Positions 42,290 to 52,544 of a stretch of 64,000 bases of DNA are shown piece after piece. The number at the start of each line of letters is the position of its first letter. Position 1 is the stretch's first letter. A model generated the notes under the pieces. That model saw nothing but the letters and a program-made list of their open reading frames with translations, searched no databases and was not told the origin of the DNA. This DNA comes from Perca fluviatilis. Lineage: Eukaryota > Chordata > Actinopteri > Perciformes > Percidae. Where the stretch lies: the NCBI RefSeq assembly GCF_010015445.1, contig NC_053115.1, forward strand, positions 4,633,576-4,697,575, written 5' to 3'. The position numbers were made by a program, and so were the translations under genes.

Positions 42290-43540
42290 GTTCATTGCAG
42301 GTAGAAACAGGAGAAATGCCACTCTGTCTGCGAAGAAAGCAACTTCAGGCTAACTATTGGGTCAACTTGATGGGTCAAAGGTGTGATCACCCACTTAAAA
42401 TAACTATTCAGGCAAGCTGGGAGAGAGAGGTGACAAGACTTCCAAGATTTGGATGGACAGGGGAGACAGTAGCACAGGGAATGTCTATACATGACAAGAC
42501 CTTTTGTCCAGGAGTACTGTGGTCATCAGTTCCTTTATGGCAATTGGAGGTCCCAAAGACTGATTTAGAGATGCTTGGGATTAGATATCAGATATCAGGA
42601 ACACATACTAATTTTTACTGATGGTTCAAAGGATCAAGAAACAGGTGCTACAGGAGCAGCTTTTGTTGTTCAGCGGTGGAATGCCCAAGCTTTTAAAAGA
42701 ACCTTGAATTTCCTAAGTGTGTTCACAGTGGAGTTGTATGCAATTTTGATGGCAGTGCGATGGACTGAACAGATTCAGAACCAAAAAGTGTTGACAGTGA
42801 CTCTGTGTCAGCTATTAATAGTATTGGGAAAGGGTTATCAAAGAGTCGACAAGATCTCTGGCAATTAGAGATGTGACAAGGAGAGGGGTAGAAATATCAT
42901 TCGTATGGGTCCCAGCTCATGTAGGTATTGCCTCAAATGAACAGGCTGATAAATTGGCCAAGGAAGCTGCTCAAAAGGAGGCTATAGATGTCACCATTAA
43001 TCTATCCAAGACAGAGGGTAAAAGTATTGTGTAGCAGGGAACAATTTTAAAATGGCAACAGCTCTGGGAGCAAGAACACAAAGGGAGGCACTTATTCTCA
43101 ATCTGGTCACTGACTCAGTTAATGTTTGTAAAAGAAGGGAGGATAGACATAGGGAAGAGGTTATTATTTCTAGAATGAGGATTGGTCACACGTTTCTGAA
43201 CAGCACTTTATTTATTTTAGGAAAGCACCAGAGTGGTTTGTGTTCATGTCAGGAGCCGGAGACAGCGCAACATGTTTTGATTCCATGTAGAAATTATGAC
43301 CGCCAACGACACAATACTCAGAGAATTGCAAGAAATTGGCTTGGAAGAAGTGCCTCTGAAAAGTATTTTAGAAGTAGGATCGGGAGCGGGAGGGGAAAAC
43401 GTTGTTTTTTCAATTTTTTAATAGACACTGGACTGTATAACCGGATATAGTGCACTAAGGGGCTAGTTCCGTAGATGGCAGTAATGCAACTTATTGGATG
43501 CCGGCTGCCGTAAAATCCCAAAGAAGAAGAAGGAGAAGAC
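42290..43540 (+). mobile_element. 5'-truncated LINE with RNase H domain (I/Nimb-like)
   Basis: Contains an RNase H start (ILIFTDGSKDQETGATGAAF) and a C-terminal zinc-knuckle-like block (RMRIGHTFLN, CSCQEPETAQHVLIPCRNYD). It ends in an AAGAAGAAGAAGGAGAAGAC tail. It is flanked by a perfect 14-bp duplication, GATAGCCGATTGGT, at 42276-42289 and 43541-43554. Frames are interrupted, so it is inactive. Confidence 0.85.
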
Positions 43541-43601
43541 GATAGCCGATTGGTCAGGGGATAGGACCTGTACAAATCCGGTTACGTTACCTTGCATAAA
43601 C

Positions 43602-43785
43602 ATGGACGCCTGGCCAATAGTAGTGATTGAAGGGCGGGTCTACACGGTTAGCGGGAAATTTACAACGTCCCGGTCGCAGTTTGAAGAAAACGTGTCTTCT
43701 CCATTATCTGTTAGTTCTGTAAGGGAGCTTGGTTGTAAAGTTCTGAAGACACGAAGTTTGATAACAGAAGTGGAGCTGCTGAGCG
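43602..43785 (+). other. Possible 5' coding exon of the RNase L/IRE1-like relic (uncertain)
   Basis: An open segment starting MDAWPIVVIEGRVYTVSGKF ends at a strong donor (gtgagtg at 43786). Its last codon leaves one base, which fits the phase of the acceptor at 46517. I do not recognise the protein sequence, and the start of the segment (GGCCAATAG...GGGCGGGTC) resembles in inverted form a stretch near 42210-42245, so it could be repeat-derived. Confidence 0.25.
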
Positions 43786-43986
43786 GTGAGTGAGATGTGA
43801 GAAAAAGTCAGCTTTTCATGGTGTCAGAAAAACATCCTTGCTTTCAGCCTTGCGACGATGCATTTTCCTGGGTGACGTGTATACCTTGATACACTTACAG
43901 TTTGGGGCCTTGTGAACATTTTCAGAAACGAAGCAAAAGGAATTTTGTCTTATCTCCTAAACCAAACATTATGGTAAAAGACGTTT

Positions 43987-44246
43987 AGAAGTTTAATGTT
44001 TGACATTCGTCGGTTTTCGCGGATTTTACCTTCAGTAGCTCCGTGTCAATACTTAGAGTTCCTCCACTTTCAGGGTATGTTGGAGAACTTATTTAGATAG
44101 ACGTTTCACGGTTTTAGGTAACTCAAAATCACCAAAAATGACGATGCAGTTTAGGGCGCAAAGAACTGAATGTCTGTCCAACGCGGTAACCACTCACTTT
44201 TTAGTTTTACCACATAAAAATCTCAAACCACTTCCATTATAGAAAG
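43987..44246. repeat. Left arm of a 260-300 bp inverted repeat pair
   Basis: Reverse complement resembles 45827-46130: shared GTTTGACATTCGT, CAGGGTATGTTGGAGA, AACTCAAAATCACCAAAAAT, GCAAAGAACTGAATGTCTGT and ATCTCAAACCACTTCCATTA. The arms are about 1.6 kb apart. Confidence 0.7.
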
Positions 44247-44916
44247 TTGCCCTTAAACATTTCACACTTGTAAGGTAGTAGAAAGAACCTTTTTAAAATA
44301 GAAAAAATACACCAAATAATGGTTTGTGCACATTTCAAGATTGTAATTTTCTTATTTCTGAATATATTTACATCAAATACCGATTTGTTTTCATCAGCCT
44401 TAGCCGATGACCGATACGGGCTGGCGATTTTCTTCTGCCGATGCTGCTTTTGCTCCCTCAATTTACATCATAAAAATGTAAAACCCTGCCACACTGGATT
44501 TGTTTTCGGAATCTGCTCTGCCATTTCTTTAAAAATGATAAACAAAACACAGATCAGGGTCACTTCTGCAATCATCTTACATTTATAGCACCCAAATTAT
44601 GTGTGCAATCTGCACGATATGGATGGGTGCACTGCATATGGTTAACTGTGCAAGGGTGACCGGCTTTCATCAGCATCTACAACACAGCCTTGATGATGCA
44701 CTGCTTGCTGACATATTATAAGACAGATATAATCAGGTCATCACAAATGTCCTTTGTCAACACATTTAAATAATTTAAGAAAACAATAAACCTGAAAAGT
44801 AGCCCTTGAAATAAATGCTTGATTTGTAATTTAAGACTAGGGGTGTAAGAAAAAATCGATACACTTGAATTTATACTTTCGACAGGAAGTTCAGAGCTTT
44901 CACCGTAGCCTACGTA

Positions 44917-44918
<2 letters not shown>

Positions 44919-44992
<74 letters not shown>
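44919..44992. repeat. (GT)37 microsatellite
   Basis: 74 bp of GT between the inverted-repeat arms upstream of the KEN relic. Confidence 0.95.
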
Positions 44993-44993
<1 letters not shown>

Positions 44994-45079
44994 GCGAAAA
45001 AAGGTCGCCAGTATTGTCCAGCGAGCACGGAAGGTATTTCTCGCCTGTGGCCGCAAAACAGTCACCTCTCTCTTCTGTT

Positions 45080-45717
45080 GTGTGTTGAGTGAGGAGCAGC
45101 CCAGCCCATATTTTTGTTGTACTGCACAGCTCTCTCTCACTGCTGCAGCTCCTCGTTTCACCCTGTGTTCAGGTCTCTGTTTTAGCTACAGAGTGAGACC
45201 TTGTTTCTTCTTCTTCTGTACTATCTTTGATTGCACTGGCACATGCTCAGTAGCTCAGATGTAGATCATGTGAGCTAGCTCCATAGACCGTAAAAGAAAG
45301 GCTGTTTCTCCAACTTCAGTCAGTTACAAGTCAGCATTAGCTGGGAGACTTCTTCTAAACGAGGGCGCACATGTAAGTAGTTCTTTTGTAGATTATGGTG
45401 AACTTGTGTGTGTTGTAGCAGTGCTTTGCTATTGAGAACAAGGTAGCATGCTAGCGTTAGCATTAGCGTTAGCATGCTAACGCTACGAGCTAACGGTTGC
45501 GGTTAGCCAGCTCGTTTCAGCTTGTGACGTCACAAGCCGTGCAGATTTTGAACAGCTCACCAGGAGACTGAAGGCAGGACACATTCAGAAACCATATCTC
45601 ACTCAGAACACCATGGACGGATTTGTTTCAAAGTTTGTATGCGTGTTGAAGCACCAGAGACACAAAATAACACCCCAAATCCCAGAAAAAGTGATTTTTT
45701 CATAATATGGGCACATT
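45080..45717. repeat. T1 MITE relative, opposite orientation
   Basis: Reverse-complement similarity to the internal part of the family (TTGTACTGCAC, GCTGCAGCTCCTC, TTTTAGCTACAGAGTGAGAC) and a worn right end CATAATATGGGCAC. Contains a perfect palindrome centred near 45474. Confidence 0.55.
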
Positions 45718-45826
45718 AATGAAGGCATTTGGTCAAAATAGTATTAATAAATATTTGAATATTAATAAACAAACATACTTTGAATATGATTTTTGGGCAA
45801 AAGTCAAAGCCCTAACTCTCCCTCTC

Positions 45827-46130
45827 TATAATGGAAGTGGTTTGAGATTTCTATGTTGAACAACAAAAAAGATTGAAATAGTTAGTATTGCAATGTTACG
45901 ACGGTCCCAAAGTATAACTCGCCCGTCTATTGTGACGGGCGAGTTGGACAGACATTCAGTTCTTTGCGCTCTTAAGTTCATCGTAATTTTTGGTGATTTT
46001 GAGTTTAAATAACTGAAACATCGGCCTAAATTAGCTCTCCAACATACCCTGAAGCTGAGTGAAATTGAGGTTTTGACAAGGGCCTGTTGAAAGTAACATC
46101 CGTGAAAAAAACTACGAATGTCAAACTTCA
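45827..46130. repeat. Right arm of the inverted repeat pair
   Basis: Partner of 43987-44246 in reverse orientation. Carries an additional perfect 12-bp stem (AACTCGCCCGTC at 45916-45927 with 45934-45945). Confidence 0.7.
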
Positions 46131-46516
46131 ATCTTCACCCCGGTAAAGATGGGAAGGTTTACAAGTTGTAGGATCAAACTGTTTTGGCCAAGGGCTTTGT
46201 TTATTAAATTATTTTTTTTTTGTGTTGGTGACAAAGGTCACCTTTAGTTTCATAGGGCTGTATGTAAGCATGTAGACAGTTTCCGATGTGGTTGCCCTCT
46301 GGTTTGAAGTATCTCCGATCTGTACCCATGGCACCCACCTTAATACAATGGTTGTAAAGGGAATTTCGTTTGCGCTTTTAAAAGCAATAAAAATGGATCT
46401 TGAAAATTAAATAAACATAATGAACCTTTAATTCTAATGACAGCTTTTGGATGTCAAAATTTAAAATGGCACCAAATGTTGGTACACTAACAAAATTATT
46501 TAGTGTCTTTTTACAG

Positions 46517-48160
46517 TCCCTCTGATGCAAAGAAATGAATATCTTTCCAACTATCGAAGTAACAACCGCACAGAAACACATCCTATAATAAGGAATGGCT
46601 ATATAACACCACTGATTGCTGCTGTTGTAAGTCACAATAGGGATATTCTTACTTTCCTTTTGCATCAGGGTGCAGACCCAAACAAGGCTTGGAAACATTT
46701 CTTACCACCTTTGCATTATGTCTCAATATCCAAAGCACCAATTTATTTTGTGCAGAAACTGCTTGAAGCAAAAGCTAATCCAAATGGATGCAATCCCACA
46801 TACACACCGCTGCAAAGTGCTGCCAACAATGACAGGAAGGATGTCTTGAAAGTGCTCATCTCTGCCGATGCACTGGCAACTATGTTGGCTCCCTCTGATC
46901 CTCAGACCAATCTGACCATGATTGAAAGACTTTTTAATGTACCTGTGAAAGATGCAGTAAAGTACCGCCATGGATGTATCCAATGGCTAAAAGACACACA
47001 GATCTGAACACCTACATTACGGGTGCAGTCAGTCGCCTTCCAAACGTTCCTCAGACGTTTTTAGATCAGTTAGTTGATAGTTTATATGCAGTTTTGTGTA
47101 CTGTGGAAGACATATCAAATGAGCAAGCATGTGCCATGATCCCCCAACTGCTGGACCGGCTTTGCTCCGAAGATGAACATGATACATGTGAAACTGTTCT
47201 GCAAACACTTTATGTGATAACACAGAAAACAAAAGGTACAAATGGCTGGGATCCCGACTTTCTTGAGAAGTTCTGCACAACAGTTGCTCCTTTTGTGAAA
47301 GAAGAATACTCTATTAACATTAGAGTCATCACCTACAGCATATTTGGAAACTTGCATTAATTTGAACATGCGGCCAACTTCTTTACATCAGTGGGGATAA
47401 CTTTAGTGCCTGAGGAGATTCTGACATCTGCAGGTATGCAGATGCCAAAATACCTGAAAGAAGTGCTCAGACGACTGAAAAATAATTTCAGCAAACCAAA
47501 GGTGGAACGCGAGGACCTACCTGGATCCAAGAAAAAGAAGGAAAAGTCAGAAAAGCAAGACAACACAAATGATGAAATTTGTACTTCTGCAACTGATCTA
47601 ACAGCAGCTCCTACTATGGGGTCACATTCAAATGTGAAGCCATTCCAACTCAACACCACTGTATCATCATTAATAAAACACAAATCGCCAACAATCAGCA
47701 AGAGGTGGAGAGGAAAACTAGAGAAGCTTCTGAGCACTGATGAAAGTAAAGTAACCAGAATTGGGAGCATGATTTATGTGAATGATGCAGAATTCCGCAT
47801 AGCGAAGGGAAGTGATGGTACTGAAGTCTTCTTGGGGCTGAGAAACGATGCCACTGAAGTTGCTATTAAGAGAATGTCTAAATGCAACTATCAAGTGCTA
47901 AAGAACGAGGAAGGATTTCTGCGACTTCCAGAGCTTGATCATCAATATATTGTACGATATGTTGATGTTGCGGAGGATGAGAACTTATATCTTGGACTTC
48001 AACTTTGTGAAAACACCTTGGAAGAGTACATCAGTAGTAAGGATAGGAGTCTGCTGATAAAAAACACTTGTCTATCAGATTCTGGAGAGTTTAAGGGTGC
48101 TTCATTGTCAAATTCCTCCAATTCTCCACCGGGATCTGAAACCACAGAATGTCTTTATCG
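46517..48160 (+). pseudogene. RNase L/IRE1-like relic, large exon: ankyrin, helical, kinase N-lobe
   Basis: Begins after ttttttacag and ends at gtaaga in the codon before DINGR. It holds all three lesions. Between them the frames are long and clean: about 160 codons of ankyrin region, about 125 of a helical region, and about 255 reaching the kinase glycine loop and VAIK lysine. The reading frame of HRDLKPQN at 48127-48150 differs from that of VAIK. Confidence 0.75.
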
Positions 48161-48281
48161 GTAAGACAAGTTTAGAAAATATACTGAAATGATGGGATTT
48201 TAAAATTCAGGAAAAAACAGTATTTGAATATATCATGCATATTTATCTTTCTTGAGTTTTTCTACTTGATCTGTCCTACAG

Positions 48282-48451
48282 ATATTAATGGGAGGGCAAG
48301 ATTAGCAGATTTTGGCATAAGTAGACGGTTACGCAAAGGCCAAACAACTTATCGCACAGCCAGTGCAGGAACTAAATGCTGGATGGCCAGGGAGACTTTA
48401 GCCCACGAAGGTGACACTGACATACCATACAAGGCGAACACTGATGTACAG
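48282..48451 (+). pseudogene. RNase L/IRE1-like relic, DFG exon
   Basis: Reads DINGRARLADFGISRRLRKG and GTKCWMARETL, the activation segment. It ends DVQ at a gtcagt donor and is intact in frame with its neighbours. Confidence 0.8.
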
Positions 48452-48535
48452 GTCAGTTTTTCTGCCTTACAAACTTAATTGATGACTAATTGAAAAACAC
48501 TTCCTTTATTGCTAAATGTTCTGTTAATTCTTAAG

Positions 48536-48759
48536 GTGGCAGGTATGCTCAGTTATTATATCCTTTCTGGGGGACACCATCCTTTCGGCGACAAATCCTA
48601 TAAATGTGAGGGCAACATTTATGAAGGAAAGTACACTTTGGACCATGTTGAAGATGTGGTGGCAAAGGATCTCATTGAGTGGATGATCAATAAAGAACCA
48701 ATGAACAGACCTAAAGTGGAAGAATGCTTGAGGCATCCCTTCTTCTGGACACCTGAAAG
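48536..48759 (+). pseudogene. RNase L/IRE1-like relic, kinase C-lobe exon
   Basis: Reads VAGMLSYYILSGGHHPFGDK, then DLIEWMINKEPMNRPKVEEC and LRHPFFWTPER. The GGxHPFG and NRP..E...HPFFW motifs are typical of IRE1 and RNase L kinases. Confidence 0.8.
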
Positions 48760-49062
48760 GTAAGAAAGAAATAGCCTACTAATTGATCAATAATACAATT
48801 TTAATCAATGGTCTATCTTCTATGGTGTTGTCAGTCATTTGGTTGTTCTATAATTTTGGTCTAGAGTGAAATATCTCTACTGGATGGAATGGGACAAAAT
48901 GTGGTACAAACGTTCATGGTTCCCAGATAATGTGTCTTAATGACTGGTGATCGTCTTCTCATTTAGCCTAGTAACAGGTTGACATTTTTGGTTCAGTATG
49001 AAATGAGTTCATAGCTATTCTGAATAGCCATACTCAAAGGCAGGCAGGTCATGGGTTACAGT

Positions 49063-49710
49063 TAGAGATGCACCGATTGACGGGCTCGTGACCAGAATTG
49101 GCCGATTTTCACGTGATCGCCCATGACCGGCGACCGGCCAGTCAGTCTGACATATATGCCGATTTTATGCCCGTCAAATGCTGTAAATAAATAACATTGT
49201 AAAGGCTGCCATACACAATCCATAGAAATTATATATAGTCTAGAAAATAATAACAATAAATCCACTGTTAATTACATTATCTTAATGCAGTATAATGCAC
49301 ATAAAATACAAATCTGAGCAAGGGCGTTCAACAATCGCCATTATATCGAATCAACAGCCACGTGCAACCTAGCTAGCAGGTGAAGAACACAAGCAACAAA
49401 ATCACCAGCTAACAATGACTTTATACGACTTACAGTTCTCAAGCACGCACACACGCAATCTCCACTGGCTAGTTATGCTCCGGACAGCAAGTCTCTTTTT
49501 TTCCTTTCTCTACCTTTTCCACCGGGTGGCGTGCGGTGTTAAGCGCGTCTGCGCTATTATCCGACATGCACTCTAACAATCACTGCTTATAGACTGTTTA
49601 GTTTGTTAAATATATCAAATTCTTTTTGTTGGATATTGGATGTGAAAAGAAGGAAATGGTTCTTTCATAACATTGCACTTTAGATGTGTGTGAATTTCCC
49701 ACACCAGGAG

Positions 49711-49750
<40 letters not shown>

Positions 49751-49951
49751 TATATAGTTCTATTTTATAGTGATTATCTGTTCAAAAAATGTTCTATGTA
49801 AAATGTTCTATTAAAAAAAAGATAGAAAATTAATATTTGTGTGTGCTGTAAAGTGGTTAGAAAAAATTAAAACGGAATCTGCTAAATGTGGTATCGGCAG
49901 GTCAAACTCAATGAGAAATCGGAATCGGAAATTGTAATCGGTGCATCTCTA
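49063..49951. mobile_element. hAT-like MITE in an intron of the KEN relic
   Basis: Ends TAGAGATGCACCGATTGACG and TAGAGATGCACCGATTACAA (reverse complement of right end). 889 bp. Includes an AT dinucleotide tract at about 49709-49755. No clear target duplication. Confidence 0.7.
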
Positions 49952-50205
49952 CTTATAAGCATACATAGGTAAAGGATAAGTGTTACGGCTGCCGTCGGCA
50001 CCCTCATGTGTATGTTTAATTGAGTGTGATATGTGAGATGCAAAGCAGACTGTGTCATCCCATGCTGAGGATTTGATGGACAAAGGAAGTCCCGCCCAGT
50101 TCCTGGAGGAGGAAGCTGATTGGTGCGGCATTGTCTCGAACACCATTTTTAGTTAGTATCATATGAGATTATATAAGGTTCTGTTTATACATTTTTTTTT
50201 TTCAG

Positions 50206-50335
50206 GAAAGTTGAATACTTGAGAAGGACTGGCAACAGGGATGAGGTGGCAAACTGTAGAAAGGCTGACAAGGAACTGGTTTGTTCATTGGAAAAATGTG
50301 CTGGAGATGTATCCTTCAAACAGTGGAAAAATAAG
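50206..50335 (+). pseudogene. RNase L/IRE1-like relic, start of KEN domain
   Basis: Reads KVEYLRRTGNRDEVANCRKA and VSFKQWKNK. Acceptor is a T-rich tract plus cag, donor gtaact. The 1.4-kb intron before it contains an hAT-like MITE. Confidence 0.75.
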
Positions 50336-50408
50336 GTAACTGCAACATAACTAACTTCTGTATTCCTAAAATCCACTGTATGATTAATTATTGTTGGTGT
50401 TGTTGCAG

Positions 50409-50509
50409 TGTCCACCAGAGTTGGTCCAGAAGATGGATGCCAAGAACAAAGCCTACCCTGACAACACACTGGGATTACTGCGCTTCATACGAAACCTCCA
50501 CGAGCACTA
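50409..50509 (+). pseudogene. RNase L/IRE1-like relic, KEN catalytic segment
   Basis: Reads CPPELVQKMDAKNKAYPDNT then LGLLRFIRNLHEHY. The Asp, Arg and His positions match those used for RNA cleavage in RNase L (D661, R667, H672 by family alignment). It ends at a good gtgagt donor; without splicing the next codon is TAG. Confidence 0.75.
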
Positions 50510-50511
50510 GT

Positions 50512-51060
50512 GAGTGAAAGTGATACATGGCCTTGAGATGTCACTAAAAATCCACGAGTTTGCTAGCCAATTGTGGATATTGATCATTGTAGCTGCTAGC
50601 TCTTCTGCGGCTTGCTTCTTGTTTGTAGCATGTAGATACTGTATATGATCAGCATACATCTGGCAGGTGACAGTAGGTTGACAGACCTCAGGTAGATCAT
50701 TGATATATAAACTGAATAACGGGGGACCCAAAATGGAACCTTGGGGAACACCCAAATGAATGTCAGTTATTTCGGAGATGTTATTATCCACACGACCACA
50801 TTGTTTTCTGTCTGTAACATGTTATTTTATTTTATTTTTTTCATTTAAATGACATCTGATGAAAATTAAACTTTGATAACTTGTTAATTAAAACCTCATG
50901 ATTAACCAAATCGAAAGCTTTCTTTAAATCAAGAAAAACGGCTTCGACCACTCCTCCCTTATCCAGTTTAGCCTTTATATTTTCCAACAGAAAGACATTA
51001 GCCGTTTCTGTAGAATGATGTTTTCTAAATCCAAATTGCATAGTATGTAATGTATGTATG
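50512..51060 (-). mobile_element. Non-LTR retrotransposon reverse-transcriptase fragment
   Basis: Minus-strand pieces QFGFRKHHSTETANVFLLEN, AVFLDLKKAFDLVNHEVLIN, GVPQGSILGPPLFSLYINDL and CQMYADHIQYLHA are reverse-transcriptase blocks. The YADD box has become YADH and the frame is broken. It lies immediately after the last visible KEN exon of the plus-strand relic. Confidence 0.85.
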
Positions 51061-51550
51061 TATGTAATAGTATGTAATCTATTTTTGAACCTGTAGTTAA
51101 ATACATTGTAATTTGTTCAGATATCCATTTTTCTGCAATTTTGGAAACTGCTGGAAGAGCGCTTATTGGTCAATAGTTGCTGATGACACTGATTACCTGA
51201 TTTGAATACTGGTGTTATTATTGAAGTCTTCCAAGAACTGGGAAACACTCCTTCATTAATCTACCAATTATTACTATTATTATTTTCTAATAGATGGGAT
51301 GAGTGCTTCCTTATGGGTTTTATAAGTGCAGTGTCCATCCCATATACAGTATATACTTTGCCTTTAAACCATTAAGAGAAGAGATGATTGAATTTACTTT
51401 GAAGTTGTCACTCCTCTAAAATTCATAATGGGGGCATCTGTATTTAAATGAGTAAGAGAGTAATCTGATCTAGCAAAATTCTGAGAGTGCATTTAAAATA
51501 ATGAAATGCAGCTGCCACTTTACTTGGCTCATGGGTTACATTTCCATCTA

Positions 51551-52318
51551 CAGTGGGGAGAACAAGTATTTGATACACTGCCGATTTTCCAGGTTTTCCC
51601 ACTTACAAAGCATGTAGAAGTCTGTAATTTTTATCATAGGTACTCTTCAACTGTGAGTGACGAAATCTAAAACAAAAATCCAGAAAATCACATTTTATGA
51701 TTTTTAAGTAATTCATTTGCATTTTATTGCATGACATAATTATTTGATACATCAGAAAAGCAGGACTTAATATATGGTACAGAAACCTTTGTTTGCAATT
51801 ACAGAGATCATACGTTTCCTGTAGTTCTTGACCAGGTTTGCACACACTGCAGCAGGGATTTTGGCCTTAATACTTCTCCAGATCCTACAGGTTTCAGGGC
51901 TGTCGCTGGGCAATATGGACTTTCAGCTCCCTCCAAAGATTTTCTATTGGGTTCAGGTCTGGAGACTGGCTAGGCCACTCCAGGATCTTGAGATGCTTCT
52001 TATGGAGCCACTCCTTAGTTGCCCTGGCTGTGTTTCGGGTTCTTGTCATGCTGGAAGACCCAGCCACGACCCATCTTCAATGCTCTTACTGAGGGAAGGA
52101 GGTTGTTGGCCAAGATCTTGCGACACATGGCCCCATCCATCCTCCCCTCAATACGGTGCAGTCGTGCTGTCCCCTTTGCAGAAAAGCATCCCCAAAGAAT
52201 GATGTGAATGATGTTTAGAAGTTTAGACCAAAAAGCTCTATTTTTGTCGCATCAGACCACATGACCTAATTATTTAAAAATCATACAATGTGATTTTCTG
52301 GATTTTTGTTTTAGATTC
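51551..52318 (-). mobile_element. Truncated Tc1-like element, second family
   Basis: Starts at TA then CAGTGGGGAGAACAAGTATT, a known Tc1-type terminus in fish. Minus strand carries degraded transposase. Sequence around 52275-52318 mirrors the inner part of the left repeat (GTGATTTTCTGGATTTTTG), so the right end is cut off. The break abuts a repeat-B copy. Confidence 0.75.
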
Positions 52319-52332
52319 CATCTCTCCGTCCG

Positions 52333-52544
52333 CAGAAACTCGAGTGAAGATAATAACGTCTTCTGAAGAGTGCATCATGTTTATTAAATCTTCCGTGTCC
52401 TCCTTGGCTACTAGCAAGTGTGGTGGAGGAGGGGGGGCGGTGGCAATTACGTAAGGCTTGTATCATGTGGACGCGCTGACAGTTTTGTTGTCATTACTTA
52501 GAATTAGTCATGGGGGCGACAGAAACTACGCACTATAGCTTTAA
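52333..52544. repeat. Repeat B copy 3, left-truncated
   Basis: Third member, beginning near CGCAGAAACTCGAGTGAAG directly after the cut Tc1-like element. Confidence 0.65.

Larger units (their letters stand above)
46517..50509 (+). pseudogene. Ankyrin-kinase-KEN endoribonuclease relic (RNase L/IRE1-like)
   Basis: Relatives couple a sensor to a kinase fold whose dimerisation switches on a KEN RNase (RNase L cuts RNA in interferon responses; IRE1 acts in the unfolded protein response). Order here: ankyrin-like repeats (TPLIAAVVSHNRDILTFLLH, GADPN, TPLQSAANNDRKDVLKVLI), a helical segment, a kinase with [27 protein letters not shown] and VAGMLSYYILSGGHHPFGDK, then KEN sequence (WKNKCPPELVQKM, YPDNTLGLLRFIRNLHEHY). 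Exons: 46517-48160, 48282-48451, 48536-48759, 50206-50335, 50409-50509. The frame breaks near 46985-47005, TAA lies in frame at 47358-47360, and a second shift falls in an A6 run at 48059-48064. The last KEN exon was not found. Conserved borders and motifs argue for recent decay; assembly errors could explain the indels. Ankyrins resemble RNase L, the intact HRD and DFG resemble IRE1. An upstream exon is likely, since ATG at 46525 follows a 3' splice site. Confidence 0.75.

Noticed and set aside
51828..52202. 124-codon open frame on the plus strand
   Set aside because: It is antisense to the worn Tc1-like transposase.
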